Shown here: positions 43,738 to 52,111 of the stretch, in pieces | Layout of the letters: each line of letters opens with the position of its first letter | Numbering within the stretch: the stretch's first letter is position 1 | Origin: Thiogranum sp050118435 | Lineage (GTDB): Bacteria; Pseudomonadota; Gammaproteobacteria; DSM-19610 | Length of the DNA: 64,000 nucleotides | Reading direction: 5' to 3' | Assembly (NCBI GenBank): GCA_050118435.1 | Contig: JASFKW010000001.1 | Location: forward strand, 62,001 to 126,000 | Notes under the pieces: generated by a model | Database searches by the model: none | What the model was told of the DNA's origin: nothing | The model's input: the letters and a program-made list of their open reading frames with translations, nothing else | Program-made: the position numbers and the translations under genes

Positions 43738-44819
43738 GGCCAGTCCCGTGTCGGCGTGAGGAAGGAGCCCGAGGTGTCGACGGCAAGCTTCCAGTAGGCC
43801 GCTGCGGCATAGGGGTCACCGTCCATGGGCAGGAGAATGGTGTTGACCGGAATGCCGGAGGGCAGCCGGGCAACCGCCTTTTCGAAATGCACCACGCGCT
43901 GCTCCGCCGTCACCGTGGTGGCGGCCGGCTTTCTGCTCCCCTGGGTGGGCAAGCCGTCGGTGACCAGCAGGATGTTGTCCGGTGGCGGGGACAGCGCCTT
44001 GGCGACGGCGAGCGCATGGTAGAGACTGGTGCCGCCCGCCGGCACGCTGTCGCGCAACCCGTGCAGCGCACGCTCCAGATCCTCGGGGCGGGAGGCCTTC
44101 AGCCACCGACCCGCGCTCCCCTCGACCACGGCGTGAGCCCCGGTATCGAAGAGGTAGAGCTGAAAGTCCGCCGTCGGCGGCAGGTTGCTCAACAGCCACT
44201 GCACGCTGAGCAGCGCCCGCCGCCACTTGGGCGCGCTGCGCTTCCGGGCTTCGTCCAGGTTGCGACGCCGGATCACGTTGACCAGGGTCTCGTCCAGCAT
44301 GCTGGCGGAGCTGTCCACCAGGATGAGAATCCGGCTGCCCCCCAGCCTGAGGCCGGTCAGGTACTGCCGGTCCCCCTCGCCCCTGAACTGCAGCACCCGG
44401 TCGCCGGGCTCGGGCGCCGGCACCTCGGCGAGCTGTTGCTGCTCGCGGTCGAGCGCCCTGAGGTCTGCGCTCAGCCGCTCGACCCGTTGGCGGCTGGCCC
44501 CGCTCTCGCGGCGCAGGGTGGCGATCCGGCCGTTCAGTGAGCGGATTTCCCTCGCTGCCTCTGCGGCCCGGTCGCGGGTGAGCCGCAGCTCGCGCCGGGC
44601 TGCTTCGAGGCTGGTGCGCGTCGAGGCGAGCTGCTCGCGCTTCAGCAGCGACCGCCGTTCCAGCGTCACCACCTCGTCGCGCAGATCCGCGAAAGCCCGG
44701 TTGCGGACTCTGACGGTGTCCGTGTTTAGGATCAGCACCAGCAGCACCACCGCGCCGAAGCCGCAGAACATAATGTCGAGAAACGACAGCGAGAAAGGCG
44801 AAACCGGGCGGCGCTTCAT
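43734..44819 (-). CDS. VWA protein with ExbD/MotB-like N-terminal helix (first copy)
   Basis: A 361-residue partner and distant paralogue of the next gene. The N-terminal helix (FSLSFLDIMFCGFGAVVLLVLIL, about 8-30) shares the SFLDxxxCGFGA motif. A long coiled coil (about 40-125; LERRSLLKREQLASTRTSLE and following) is longer than in the other copy. The VWA domain (about 155-355) has a complete MIDAS: DSSAS, the Thr in PAGGTSLYHAL and the Asp in LLVTDGLPTQ. It is predicted to be periplasmic. It lies 21 bases after the channel gene and overlaps the second VWA gene by four bases. A ligand or partner for the VWA domain is not known. Confidence 0.82.
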   Translation of the reverse strand: MKRRPVSPFSLSFLDIMFCGFGAVVLLVLILNTDTVRVRNRAFADLRDEVVTLERRSLLKREQLASTRTSLEAARRELRLTRDRAAEAAREIRSLNGRIATLRRESGASRQRVERLSADLRALDREQQQLAEVPAPEPGDRVLQFRGEGDRQYLTGLRLGGSRILILVDSSASMLDETLVNVIRRRNLDEARKRSAPKWRRALLSVQWLLSNLPPTADFQLYLFDTGAHAVVEGSAGRWLKASRPEDLERALHGLRDSVPAGGTSLYHALAVAKALSPPPDNILLVTDGLPTQGSRKPAATTVTAEQRVVHFEKAVARLPSGIPVNTILLPMDGDPYAAAAYWKLAVDTSGSFLTPTRDWP

Positions 44820-44840
44820 GGCGAGGCGGGCGTGCCGGTC

Positions 44841-45641
44841 TCAGCTCCGCAGCCTTCGCACCAGCCAGCGGTCCACGTACCGCTCACTGTCCAGCACCAG
44901 GCGCTCCTGCAGCAGCTGCAGCTGGTGGATGAAAAACATCAGCACGATGCTGATCACCAGCGCGATGAACGTGGAGTTGAAGGCCACGCCCAGGCTGGCA
45001 GTGACGCCGGTGATATCGCCCTCCACGGCGCGGTGCGCCTGCCCCAGCGCGTCGCCGATACCGCGCACCGTCCCGATGAACCCGACCGAAGGGATTGCCC
45101 AGGCGATGTAACGGATGGTCGACAGCTCCGACTCCAGGCGCTCGCCCTCAGAGTTGCACAGATCGCGCGCGGCGGTGGAGACGTTCTGGATGTCGCGGGT
45201 GGCACCGAATCGCTCGATGGCGCTGAACAGGGCTCGCGGCAGCAGGTATTCCTGCAGGGGCGCCGGCAGAGCCTGCAGTCGCCGGATCAGATTGCGGGTA
45301 TCCTCGGGGCCAATGGGAAGATTCTCCGGCAGGCGCAGCAGGTCCTGGCTCAGCAGCCGGTGCTGGCGCCAGGCGGCACGTCCCTTGTAAGTCAGAATGG
45401 CGAAAGCCCACAGCATCAATACAAAGCAGGCCTCCTGCTCATAGTCCTTGATGACCACGAAAAACGAGCGCTGCTGCGCGTAGTCGGGGTCCTCCCGCAT
45501 CTGCAGCGCCTCCTGCTCCAGAAAGACCTTGGCCTGCGGGCGGATCAGGGTCACGTAAAGGGCATGCACCACGATGAAGGCGATGAGCAGGGAAAACACC
45601 TGGTAGACGAATTCGTTCGGAAAGCGCTGTCCGCTGGTCAT
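44841..45641 (-). CDS. MotA/TolQ/ExbB-type proton channel protein
   Basis: A 266-residue inner-membrane protein with four helices at about residues 11-33, 72-88, 178-198 and 216-240. The last two carry the family signature: IPSVGFIGTVRGIGDAL in TM3 and GVTASLGVAFNSTFIALVISIVL in TM4. These helices line the ion path in MotA, TolQ and ExbB. The long loop between TM2 and TM3 is cytoplasmic. The start at 45641 (MTSGQRFPNE) is preferred to a frame open further upstream. The two genes after it encode proteins with ExbD-like helices, making a complete stator-type motor. It is not ordinary TolQ or ExbB, as the partners carry VWA domains. Confidence 0.87.
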   Translation of the reverse strand: MTSGQRFPNEFVYQVFSLLIAFIVVHALYVTLIRPQAKVFLEQEALQMREDPDYAQQRSFFVVIKDYEQEACFVLMLWAFAILTYKGRAAWRQHRLLSQDLLRLPENLPIGPEDTRNLIRRLQALPAPLQEYLLPRALFSAIERFGATRDIQNVSTAARDLCNSEGERLESELSTIRYIAWAIPSVGFIGTVRGIGDALGQAHRAVEGDITGVTASLGVAFNSTFIALVISIVLMFFIHQLQLLQERLVLDSERYVDRWLVRRLRS

Positions 45642-45658
45642 GCCGGTCCCGCGCCTGC

Positions 45659-45892
45659 TCAGATATCGACCGGAAAGGACACGGCGCTGTCGGCGCCGAT
45701 CCGCTCCGACGGTGTGAAAGTGGTCGCAGGCGGCGGGTCCTCGTGGCCCGACCCGCCGGACCGATCCGGTGCCGCGCTCTCTGCGGCCTCGTCCCGGGGG
45801 CTCTCGCTGTCGCCCTGCGCCTGCTGGGCCGCGGCGGCGTGCACCGTCACCAACAGGACCAGGCCACCCAGCATCGCTTGCCACTGCGTCAT
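45659..45892 (-). CDS. Small secreted Pro/Glu/Ser-rich protein
   Basis: A 77-residue protein beginning MTQWQAMLGGLVLLVTVH, with a signal peptide ending near AAAAQQ. AGGAGG lies five bases before this ATG, so it is preferred over an ATG five codons earlier. The mature part is short, acidic and disordered-looking (SESPRDEAAESAAPDRSGG), ending in SAVSFPVDI. It sits between the FGE-fold protein and the channel gene, with 11 and 17 bases to its neighbours, so it belongs to the operon. A role as a periplasmic linker or plug is possible but unproven. Confidence 0.65.
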   Translation of the reverse strand: MTQWQAMLGGLVLLVTVHAAAAQQAQGDSESPRDEAAESAAPDRSGGSGHEDPPPATTFTPSERIGADSAVSFPVDI

Positions 45893-45903
45893 CGTGCCTC
45901 CTG

Positions 45904-48294
45904 TCATTCGGCGAAACGGGCGATACGGAAGCCCAGATCGTTGCGGGGAGTACGACTGTAGTCACGGTAGCTCAGACGCAGCTCCGTGATGCTCCCCTGC
46001 CGCCAGCTGGAATCACGCACCACGTGGTGCTCACCGCTCTGCGGACCCATCGGATCGGTGGCCAGTCGCTCGGCCTCGCCGGGGTAGACGGCATAATAAT
46101 CGCCGGTCCATTCTGCCACGTTGCCGCCGAGATCGTAGAATCCCTCGGGCCGCGCCGGGAAGCCGCCCACCGGGGCGCTGACGCGGTAGCCATCGTCGTA
46201 GCCGGGCACCACGTCGGCGAAGCTGTCTGACACGCGCGCATCGGCGAAATTGCCGGCCTTCACCTTCGGCGGATAGTCACCCTTCCAGGGATAGCGTGCC
46301 AGATTTTCCCGACCGAGCACGCGCGCCACGTACACCCACTCCGCTTCGCTGGGAAGGCGGTAACCGGTTGTCGCCGGCTGCACGGGGCGCAGCTCCCCAT
46401 CCTGCTCGACGTAGGCCGCCGGCAGGCCGTCTTTGTCGCTCAGCCAGTTGCAGTAGCGGGCCGCGTCCTCCCAGCTCACATTGACCACCGGCTGGGTGTC
46501 GCCGTTGAGCGATGAGCCCTCCGCGGTCCCGGAATCGTGAGAGGCGCGAAAGCGCCGGAACTCGGCGTTGGTCACCTCAGTCGCGCCCATGTAAAACGGC
46601 CGCGTGAGCTTGACCAGACGCTGGCTTTCGTTGGCGCGCCGTCCGGCCTCGCGGCGCGAGGCCCCCATGCGGAACTCGCCCTCGGGCCGCACCAGGCGCA
46701 GCCGCTGGCCGGCGCCGGTGGTCAGCATGGCCGGTGTCGCCGCCGCCCTTGCCTGTCCCAGGGTGCTGAGCGTCACCTCCAGCTGCTGGGTAACACCGGC
46801 CCGTGGAGTCACGGTGAGACGCTCGGTCGCATAGCCCGCCCGGCGGAGCTCCAGCACGTGTGGACGCGTCGGCAGCCGCAGGCGCCGGGTGGCCATACCC
46901 ACCGACTCGCCATCCACCAGCAGCCTCGCATCGGCCGGACGGGCGGCGACGAACACGACGCCGTATTCCGGTGACAGGGACACGGAGATCTCCCGCGCCT
47001 GCTCTGGCGCCAGCGCGATCTGCCTCAGTGCGGGCTCGAAGCCGGCGCGGGTCAGCCGCAGCCGGTGCGTGGTGCGGGAGGCCAGGGACAGCGTCAGCGG
47101 CGTGATACCCTGGAACTCACCGTCGACCCTGACGGTGGCACCCGGCGGATCGCTGTGCACCCGCAGCTGGCCGTCGGCGGGCTCCAGCTGCGCGTCTTCT
47201 TTCAGGATCGCCCCCGCCTTCATTTCGCGCTCCAGCCTGAGCGACTTGTAGCGGGGCAGGGAAAGCTCCAGGGTGTGCTGTCCGCGCATCAGCTCCGCGC
47301 TCAGGGGCGTCATGCCCAGCAGCCGGCCATCCACGCGCACCTCCGCCCCACTCGGCCGGCTGGAAATCCGCAGCTCGCCCCAGCCGGGCTTCAACTCGAA
47401 GGCCACCGTCTGGGAGCGGTCCAGACCGAGGATCTCAACCTCCCGCTTGGCCGGCAGATAACGCTCGGTTTCCACCCGCAGGCGGTGCTCGCCCCGATCG
47501 ATCAGCGCGACGCCTTCCTTGGAGGTCGCCTGGAGCTTGCCGTCCACCCGCAGCCGGAATTTCACCTCGGGCTCCACCTCGATGTGCACGCGACCGGGCA
47601 AGGGGTCCATCCGAAAGCGCAGCTCGCGAAACTCGCCAAAGGGGATCACCAGGTTCCGGTCCAGCGGACGGTAGCCTTCATAAGAGGCCGACACCCGGTA
47701 GGTTCCCGGCCACGCGAGCCAGCGGTCCCCTAGGCGCAGCGGCGGTGGGAAACCGCTGAGCTGCGGTTGCGCTTCCGGCGGCGTGAGCCGCACCCTGACC
47801 GGCGTGGCAATGAGCACGAAGCCCGCTGCCAGGATCAGCACCAGGAACGCGGCGAACAGCAGACGACGCCGCAGCCGACGGGGCGCCGGCGTCTCCGGTT
47901 CCGCCGGACCGCTGTTGGGCGTTTCGGGCCCCTGCGGCGGGCCGCCCGACGGGACCGGAGCGGGATTCTCGCCTTGCCGGTGTGCAGTGATGTACACCTG
48001 GTCGCCCTTGACCATCCAGTCGAGCATGGCGTGGCCCAGCTGGAGCTGATCGCCGGATTTGAGCCATTTGGACTCCCTCAACCGCTCGTGGTTGTGAAAC
48101 AGCGCGCTGGCGTCGTCGGCCGGCTGCACGAAGGCGTGCCCGTCGGACAGCCCGATGTGCGCCACCACGGCGGCCGCCGGCAGATCCGGCAGCACCACGT
48201 CACCGTGCTCGGTACCACCGACACACAACGGCAGATCGAGCTCGCTGAAGCGCGTGTCGCCCCGTGCATCGCTCACATAGTAGAGCCGGCTCAA
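45904..48294 (-). CDS. FHA-like / TM / PEGA-repeat / FGE-fold membrane protein
   Basis: A 796-residue protein spanning the inner membrane. Residues about 1-105 look like a cytoplasmic FHA-type beta domain (LPLCVGGTEHGDVVLPDL, then GLSDGHAFV) but lack the usual phospho-binding Gly-Arg and Ser-Arg-His set. A Pro-rich linker and one helix (about 142-164) follow. Four or so PEGA repeats come next (about 240-520; SSRPSGAEVRVDGRLLGMTPL, SDPPGATVRVDGEFQGITPL). The end (about 540-796) is an FGE/SUMF1-fold domain (FYMGATEVTNAEFRRF, YRLPSEAEWVYVARV, DLGGNVAEWTGDYY). The Cys residues of active formylglycine enzymes are not seen in its last motif, so a binding role is more likely. It starts at TTG 48294 (TTGA overlap). 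Confidence 0.82.
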   Translation of the reverse strand: MSRLYYVSDARGDTRFSELDLPLCVGGTEHGDVVLPDLPAAAVVAHIGLSDGHAFVQPADDASALFHNHERLRESKWLKSGDQLQLGHAMLDWMVKGDQVYITAHRQGENPAPVPSGGPPQGPETPNSGPAEPETPAPRRLRRRLLFAAFLVLILAAGFVLIATPVRVRLTPPEAQPQLSGFPPPLRLGDRWLAWPGTYRVSASYEGYRPLDRNLVIPFGEFRELRFRMDPLPGRVHIEVEPEVKFRLRVDGKLQATSKEGVALIDRGEHRLRVETERYLPAKREVEILGLDRSQTVAFELKPGWGELRISSRPSGAEVRVDGRLLGMTPLSAELMRGQHTLELSLPRYKSLRLEREMKAGAILKEDAQLEPADGQLRVHSDPPGATVRVDGEFQGITPLTLSLASRTTHRLRLTRAGFEPALRQIALAPEQAREISVSLSPEYGVVFVAARPADARLLVDGESVGMATRRLRLPTRPHVLELRRAGYATERLTVTPRAGVTQQLEVTLSTLGQARAAATPAMLTTGAGQRLRLVRPEGEFRMGASRREAGRRANESQRLVKLTRPFYMGATEVTNAEFRRFRASHDSGTAEGSSLNGDTQPVVNVSWEDAARYCNWLSDKDGLPAAYVEQDGELRPVQPATTGYRLPSEAEWVYVARVLGRENLARYPWKGDYPPKVKAGNFADARVSDSFADVVPGYDDGYRVSAPVGGFPARPEGFYDLGGNVAEWTGDYYAVYPGEAERLATDPMGPQSGEHHVVRDSSWRQGSITELRLSYRDYSRTPRNDLGFRIARFAE

Positions 48295-49811
48295 ACCGGC
48301 TCCTCGCAGCGCAGCTGCACCGGTGGCGGCGGCTCACCGGGCCGTACGCTAAACACCCTGCGCACGTCCCGGTAACCGGGACGCGAGCCGACTGCGGTAT
48401 AGTTACCGGGCCGCAGCTCGAGCCGCCGGCTCTGAAAGCGTCCCAGGCGACCCACATGATAGATCACCACCTCGGTCTCACCATCCGACCGGAGGGTGAC
48501 CGGCAGCGGTGTGGCGGCCTCCTCCACCGCCAGCCGCAGCCTCTCCAGCTTTTCGGCCAGACGGGGCTGGTCGGACGGCGTGGCACCGAGCGACGCCAGG
48601 AGCCGCTCGGCGGCAGCGCGGGGCTCGGGGGAGTACAGGCGCGTCGGATCATCCAGGTATTGATCCAGCTGCCGGTGCACCCGGGCGCGCTCACGCGCCT
48701 GGGTCAGGCCCTGCCGGGCAAAGGCGGCGCCGGACTCCAGGCTCAGCGCCCGCTGGTAGAGCCGGCGCGCCGCCCCCCAGTTCTCCCTTTCGACCTCGTC
48801 CGTCGCCGCGCTGCGCAGGCGCTCCAGCTGCGCCCGTTGCGCGGCCCGCTCGAGCCGCCGGCCGGCATCGCGCACCCCGCTGTCCCCCGGCTTCAGCGCC
48901 GTGGCCCGCCCCAGCGCCTCTCTGGCCTCGGCGAGACGCCCGCCGTCGAGCGCGGCGAGCGCTTCGCTCATGGCGCGCCGAAAGGCCTGCTCGTCGATCT
49001 GCTGCTGGACCCGGGCAAGGGCGCTACCGGCAGCCGCGTAGCTCCGGTCGAGCTGCAGCGCCCGGCGGTAGGCGGCGCGTGCCACCCCCAGGTCGCCGTC
49101 CAACTCCGCCTGGCGCCCGCGCGCCACCCACCCGAGCACCTGCTCGCGGACCCGTGCACGCTCGAGCTCCTCGCGCGCGCCCGGGTGGTCCGGCTCGATG
49201 GACAGTGCCCGTTCGAGCTGAGCCACGGCTGCCGCCGGCTGATCGGACGCCAGGGCACGGCGCCCGGCCTCCAGGGCGGCCGCCAGGCGTTGCGGACGCT
49301 CTGCCTCGAGCCGCTCGAGGCTCCCAAGCGCCTCCACATACCGCTGCCCCGCAAGCCCGAAACGCTGCCGGGCGAACATCCGGTCGCCACTGTCGGCCCG
49401 CCGCGCCGCTTCGCTCCACTCGGGCTCACCCCAGCGCGGCGCCCCGGCCAGGTCCAGTCTCGCGCGCAGGCGCAGAAAATCCCGCAGCGCCTGCTCTGCG
49501 GCGGCCCGCTCTGCGTCCCTGTGTTCCGCGGAAGGGCCAGGCGGCTCGCTGGCCGGCAGCGGCCGCTGCGCGGGCTCGGGCGCCGGCACCAGCTGCGGCA
49601 ACACCAGCAGCACCGCCAGCCCCAGCGCCAGGGTGGCGGCGAGTGCCAGCGACCATCGTCGGTAGGCCGCGGTCGAGGCTCCCCTGGGCTCGGGTCGGAA
49701 CCCCGGGGGACGCAGTGCCGGTGGTGTCCGCCGCCCGCGCGGCGCACCTGCCGGGGACGGATCTGCATCGGATGACGCCGAGAGTCCGCCGGTTGGTGCC
49801 TTTCCGATCAA
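48291..49811 (-). CDS. Membrane-anchored TPR protein with PEGA-like C-terminus
   Basis: A 506-residue protein. The start is put at TTG 49811, which overlaps the lipoprotein gene's stop (TTGA), matching the style of the next junction; an ATG at 49877 would add an unconvincing 22 residues. After a Pro/Arg-rich cytoplasmic segment, one helix at about residues 52-73 (WSLALAATLALGLAVLLVL) leads to a periplasmic part made of TPR-like helical repeats (about 95-400; VAQLERALSIEPDHPGAREE, ARAAYRRALQLDRSYAAA, ARRLYQRALSLESGAA). The last 75 residues form a PEGA-like beta domain (LELRPGNYTAVGSRPGYRD). Probably a scaffold of the stator-like complex. Confidence 0.78.
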   Translation of the reverse strand: MIGKAPTGGLSASSDADPSPAGAPRGRRTPPALRPPGFRPEPRGASTAAYRRWSLALAATLALGLAVLLVLPQLVPAPEPAQRPLPASEPPGPSAEHRDAERAAAEQALRDFLRLRARLDLAGAPRWGEPEWSEAARRADSGDRMFARQRFGLAGQRYVEALGSLERLEAERPQRLAAALEAGRRALASDQPAAAVAQLERALSIEPDHPGAREELERARVREQVLGWVARGRQAELDGDLGVARAAYRRALQLDRSYAAAGSALARVQQQIDEQAFRRAMSEALAALDGGRLAEAREALGRATALKPGDSGVRDAGRRLERAAQRAQLERLRSAATDEVERENWGAARRLYQRALSLESGAAFARQGLTQARERARVHRQLDQYLDDPTRLYSPEPRAAAERLLASLGATPSDQPRLAEKLERLRLAVEEAATPLPVTLRSDGETEVVIYHVGRLGRFQSRRLELRPGNYTAVGSRPGYRDVRRVFSVRPGEPPPPVQLRCEEPV

Positions 49812-51016
49812 TCGCGCTCCCCCGCGCCGGCAAGCCCGGTCTCCGACTGGTAGATGCGTTTCAGGAGCGCGCGCCACTCGGCGTACTGCTCCTCCGCGGA
49901 GCCATTCAGCTCATGGACCTCGCCCTCCACCTCGACCACCAGCGGTCGGGTCTCAGAGGCAAAGGAGGCACCGAGCTCCTCGATGGCGTCGCGATGAATG
50001 CCCGTCTCCGAGTCTTTGTCGATTCCGGTCTTGATGGCATAGGCGCCGCCCAGCCACATGGCATTGCGCAGACCGCCGGTGGCCTGGCGCGTGCTGTTGC
50101 TGCCGGCCGCCTCCAGAGCGATGGCACCGAGAATGGCCATGGCGCCGAGCAGCTTGCGCTTGGTCGCCGCGCTGCGGATCTCGCGCAGCGCGGCAGCCTC
50201 CTCGCTGCGGCTGCGCCGCCATTCGGTGTAGGGCTCCTGCACCTCGCGAGAGAAATTGTCGAAGTGCCCGTTGAGGGTATCGATCAGCAGGAAATCGCGG
50301 CTCCGGATGGCGCTCACCCGGCGGTACATGGGATCGTCGAGCGCCGGCAGTCGCAGGATGCGGTATTCGCCCGCGTCGTTGCGACGCACGTAAGCGCCGA
50401 AGGCGTCGGGCGCGAGATCGGCGGCAAACCGCAGCGCCGCAATGCGTCGGACGGTGACGATCTCGTCAGGACTCAGATCACCGCGGAAGCGCGCCAGATC
50501 GTTGGCGATGGCATTGTAGAGCGACTGGAACACATCGCGCTGCGGCCGTTCCGGGGAGAGATAGTCGGCGGCCGTGACCTCGCTTTCGTAGCTGCCGTCG
50601 AGCCATTCACGACCGCTGGCGTCGCGGGCCTGAATCCGGAGCTTGAGCTGCTCACCGTCGGACGCCAGGATGGTGCCGCGCACCAGCAACTCGGCCCCGG
50701 AGGTATCGCGGGGCACGACCCGCACGGCGCCCCAGTAGCCGGTCTGCTCCATGGTGTCGCGCAGGTGCTCGGCCATGTAGCGGGCCTCCGCCTCGCGGAT
50801 GTCCACGGAGAGTCCGCTCGCCTCATCGCTGTCCTCCGGCAGCTCGCCGGGATCGAAGACTTCGATCCAGACGTCCAGCAGCTGTCCCTCCGGAACCTCG
50901 GCCTGAGCCTTCTGCGCCGAGACCTCTCCTTCGATCTCGCGGTGCGGCGCCATGGTCGCGCAGCCGGCCAGCCACAGGATCGCCAACAGAGGCAGGAGCC
51001 GGTGATACGGGTTCAT
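49808..51016 (-). CDS. Hypothetical lipoprotein of the stator-like operon
   Basis: A 402-residue protein starting MNPYHRLLPLLAILWLAGC, with a clear lipobox (LAGC, Cys at residue 19), so it is lipid-anchored, probably to the outer membrane. The mature N-terminal half has a fold seen in lipoproteins that combine two-part envelope machines (LLDVWIEVFDPGEL, then GAVRVVPRDTSGAELLVRG). The C-terminal half is helical with an Ala/Gly-rich hydrophobic stretch (LLGAMAILGAIALEAAGS, about 290-310) that may contact membrane. I do not recognise a named family. It starts 16 bases after the upstream gene's stop, and its own stop overlaps the TPR gene. Confidence 0.72.
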   Translation of the reverse strand: MNPYHRLLPLLAILWLAGCATMAPHREIEGEVSAQKAQAEVPEGQLLDVWIEVFDPGELPEDSDEASGLSVDIREAEARYMAEHLRDTMEQTGYWGAVRVVPRDTSGAELLVRGTILASDGEQLKLRIQARDASGREWLDGSYESEVTAADYLSPERPQRDVFQSLYNAIANDLARFRGDLSPDEIVTVRRIAALRFAADLAPDAFGAYVRRNDAGEYRILRLPALDDPMYRRVSAIRSRDFLLIDTLNGHFDNFSREVQEPYTEWRRSRSEEAAALREIRSAATKRKLLGAMAILGAIALEAAGSNSTRQATGGLRNAMWLGGAYAIKTGIDKDSETGIHRDAIEELGASFASETRPLVVEVEGEVHELNGSAEEQYAEWRALLKRIYQSETGLAGAGERD

Positions 51017-51032
51017 GTCCAGACCGTCCGAC

Positions 51033-51806
51033 TCACCGGGTGCCCCGCTTGTACCTGCGGTACTCTTCCCAGAGCTTCTCTCTGAGCTCGGGATCAGACT
51101 CTTTCTCGGCCGCCTCGCGCAGCTGGCGCGCGACGACGTCATCGTCATCGCCGTCGGGCACGTCGGGGGGCCGGCCGCCGCCCCCGGTCGCCGCCTTGGC
51201 GCCCTGCCCGGCGCCGCGCGGCGGCCCGGTCGCCGTGGTGCCCTGACCGGCATCCGCCGTGACATCACCGCTTGCCTCAACGCCCGGCGCTCCGGCCTCC
51301 GCAGCTGCGCCAGACGCACCGCCGGCAGCTTCGGCGCTGCCCCCGCCGGTGGACGAAGCGCGCGGCGCCGCAGCCCGGACCCGCTGCTGTTCGCGCAGCA
51401 GCAGCTCGTCGAACTCGGCCAGCCCGGCCTCGAGCTCGGCGTCGAGAGCGTCGGCGCGCTCCCGGCGGCTCAAGGGCGCGACGTCTCGGGCGCCCGGGTC
51501 GCCGTGCTTGAAGCCGACGCCGTGCTCGGGACAGGGTATCCCGGCGGGCGCCCGGGCACCGCTCTGCGCCAGCGCCCGGCAGTCTGCGGCCAGACGCTCG
51601 CGCAGCATCCGCAGGTAGGCGGCATACTCGGCGCGCGCTGCGGCGTCGAGATCGCCGCGCTCACGAAGAGACTGAAAGTCGCTTTCGGCTGCCACCAGGG
51701 CTGCATGATCCGCCTCCACCTGCTCGACCAGCACACTCGAGCCGGCCGCCAGGCCGGTCGCCGGCAGCAGCGCCACGAGACCGAAAACAGTTCTGCCAAC
51801 ACCCAT
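51033..51806 (-). CDS. Secreted coiled-coil protein, first gene of the stator-like operon
   Basis: A 257-residue protein with a short signal peptide (MGVGRTVFGLVALLPATGLA). The N-terminal half is helical (ADHAALVAAESDFQSLRERGD, then EYAAYLRMLRERLAADCRAL) with two Cys residues. The middle is a long low-complexity Ala/Gly/Ser/Pro linker (about 150-220). The end is a short charged helix (VVARQLREAAEKESDPEL). The layout suggests a flexible periplasmic tether. No family is recognised. It is the first gene of the eight-gene minus-strand series, and the roughly 300-base gap upstream should hold the promoter. Confidence 0.68.
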   Translation of the reverse strand: MGVGRTVFGLVALLPATGLAAGSSVLVEQVEADHAALVAAESDFQSLRERGDLDAAARAEYAAYLRMLRERLAADCRALAQSGARAPAGIPCPEHGVGFKHGDPGARDVAPLSRRERADALDAELEAGLAEFDELLLREQQRVRAAAPRASSTGGGSAEAAGGASGAAAEAGAPGVEASGDVTADAGQGTTATGPPRGAGQGAKAATGGGGRPPDVPDGDDDDVVARQLREAAEKESDPELREKLWEEYRRYKRGTR

Positions 51807-52111
51807 GCGAATACGGCCAACGCCCGACGTCGAGCGTCAACGCCCCTTAATCAGCGTTCCGTTTCAAGTATAACGTTTTGAGCCGGAGCCGGATGCAAAG
51901 GTTTCCGCAACCTCGCCTGCTTCGCGGCTGTCGCACACGCGCCGGTAAGGGTTGATAAATTTCAATGCGCCCCCCCCGCGGCCGTGTCAGCGTCTCACCG
52001 GAGCCAGCGCGGGCAGTCACGGCCAGGGAAGCTGGAAACAACAAACTGCCGTTGCGGCCGACGGAGCCTCCAAGCGGCCCAGGGGCGACGCTGACGGGAA
52101 GGAGGCGTGAA
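51807..52111. other. Divergent intergenic region between stator-like and trehalose operons
   Basis: About 305 bases separating two operons that run away from each other. The left end is AT-richer and holds the candidate minus-strand promoter. The right end carries the GAAGGAGG ribosome binding site of the DUF5752 gene. The frame of that gene stays open far upstream, but that part reads as Arg/Pro-rich non-protein sequence. Confidence 0.5.
51868..51898 (-). promoter_or_regulatory. Candidate promoter of the stator-like operon
   Basis: On the minus strand a TATACT hexamer (51873-51868) lies in a short AT-rich patch about 60 bases ahead of the first operon gene. A TTGCAT (51898-51893) sits 19 bases upstream of it. 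The -10 match is good but the spacing is longer than the usual 16-18 bases, so this is tentative. Confidence 0.35.

Noticed and set aside
45904..48294. FGE-fold protein as a sulfatase-activating enzyme
   Set aside because: No partner sulfatase of the Cys/Ser type is nearby and the catalytic Cys residues are not seen.
48509..51085. 858-codon plus-strand open frame across the stator-like operon
   Set aside because: It is antisense to three well-supported genes, is Arg/Pro/Ala-rich with no domain, and exists because the GC-rich minus-strand genes leave few stops.
42733..51806. Stator-like operon as a Zorya or Tol-Pal system
   Set aside because: There is no OmpA-domain ZorB, no nuclease or helicase gene, and no TolA, TolB or Pal; only the channel type and helix layout are shared.
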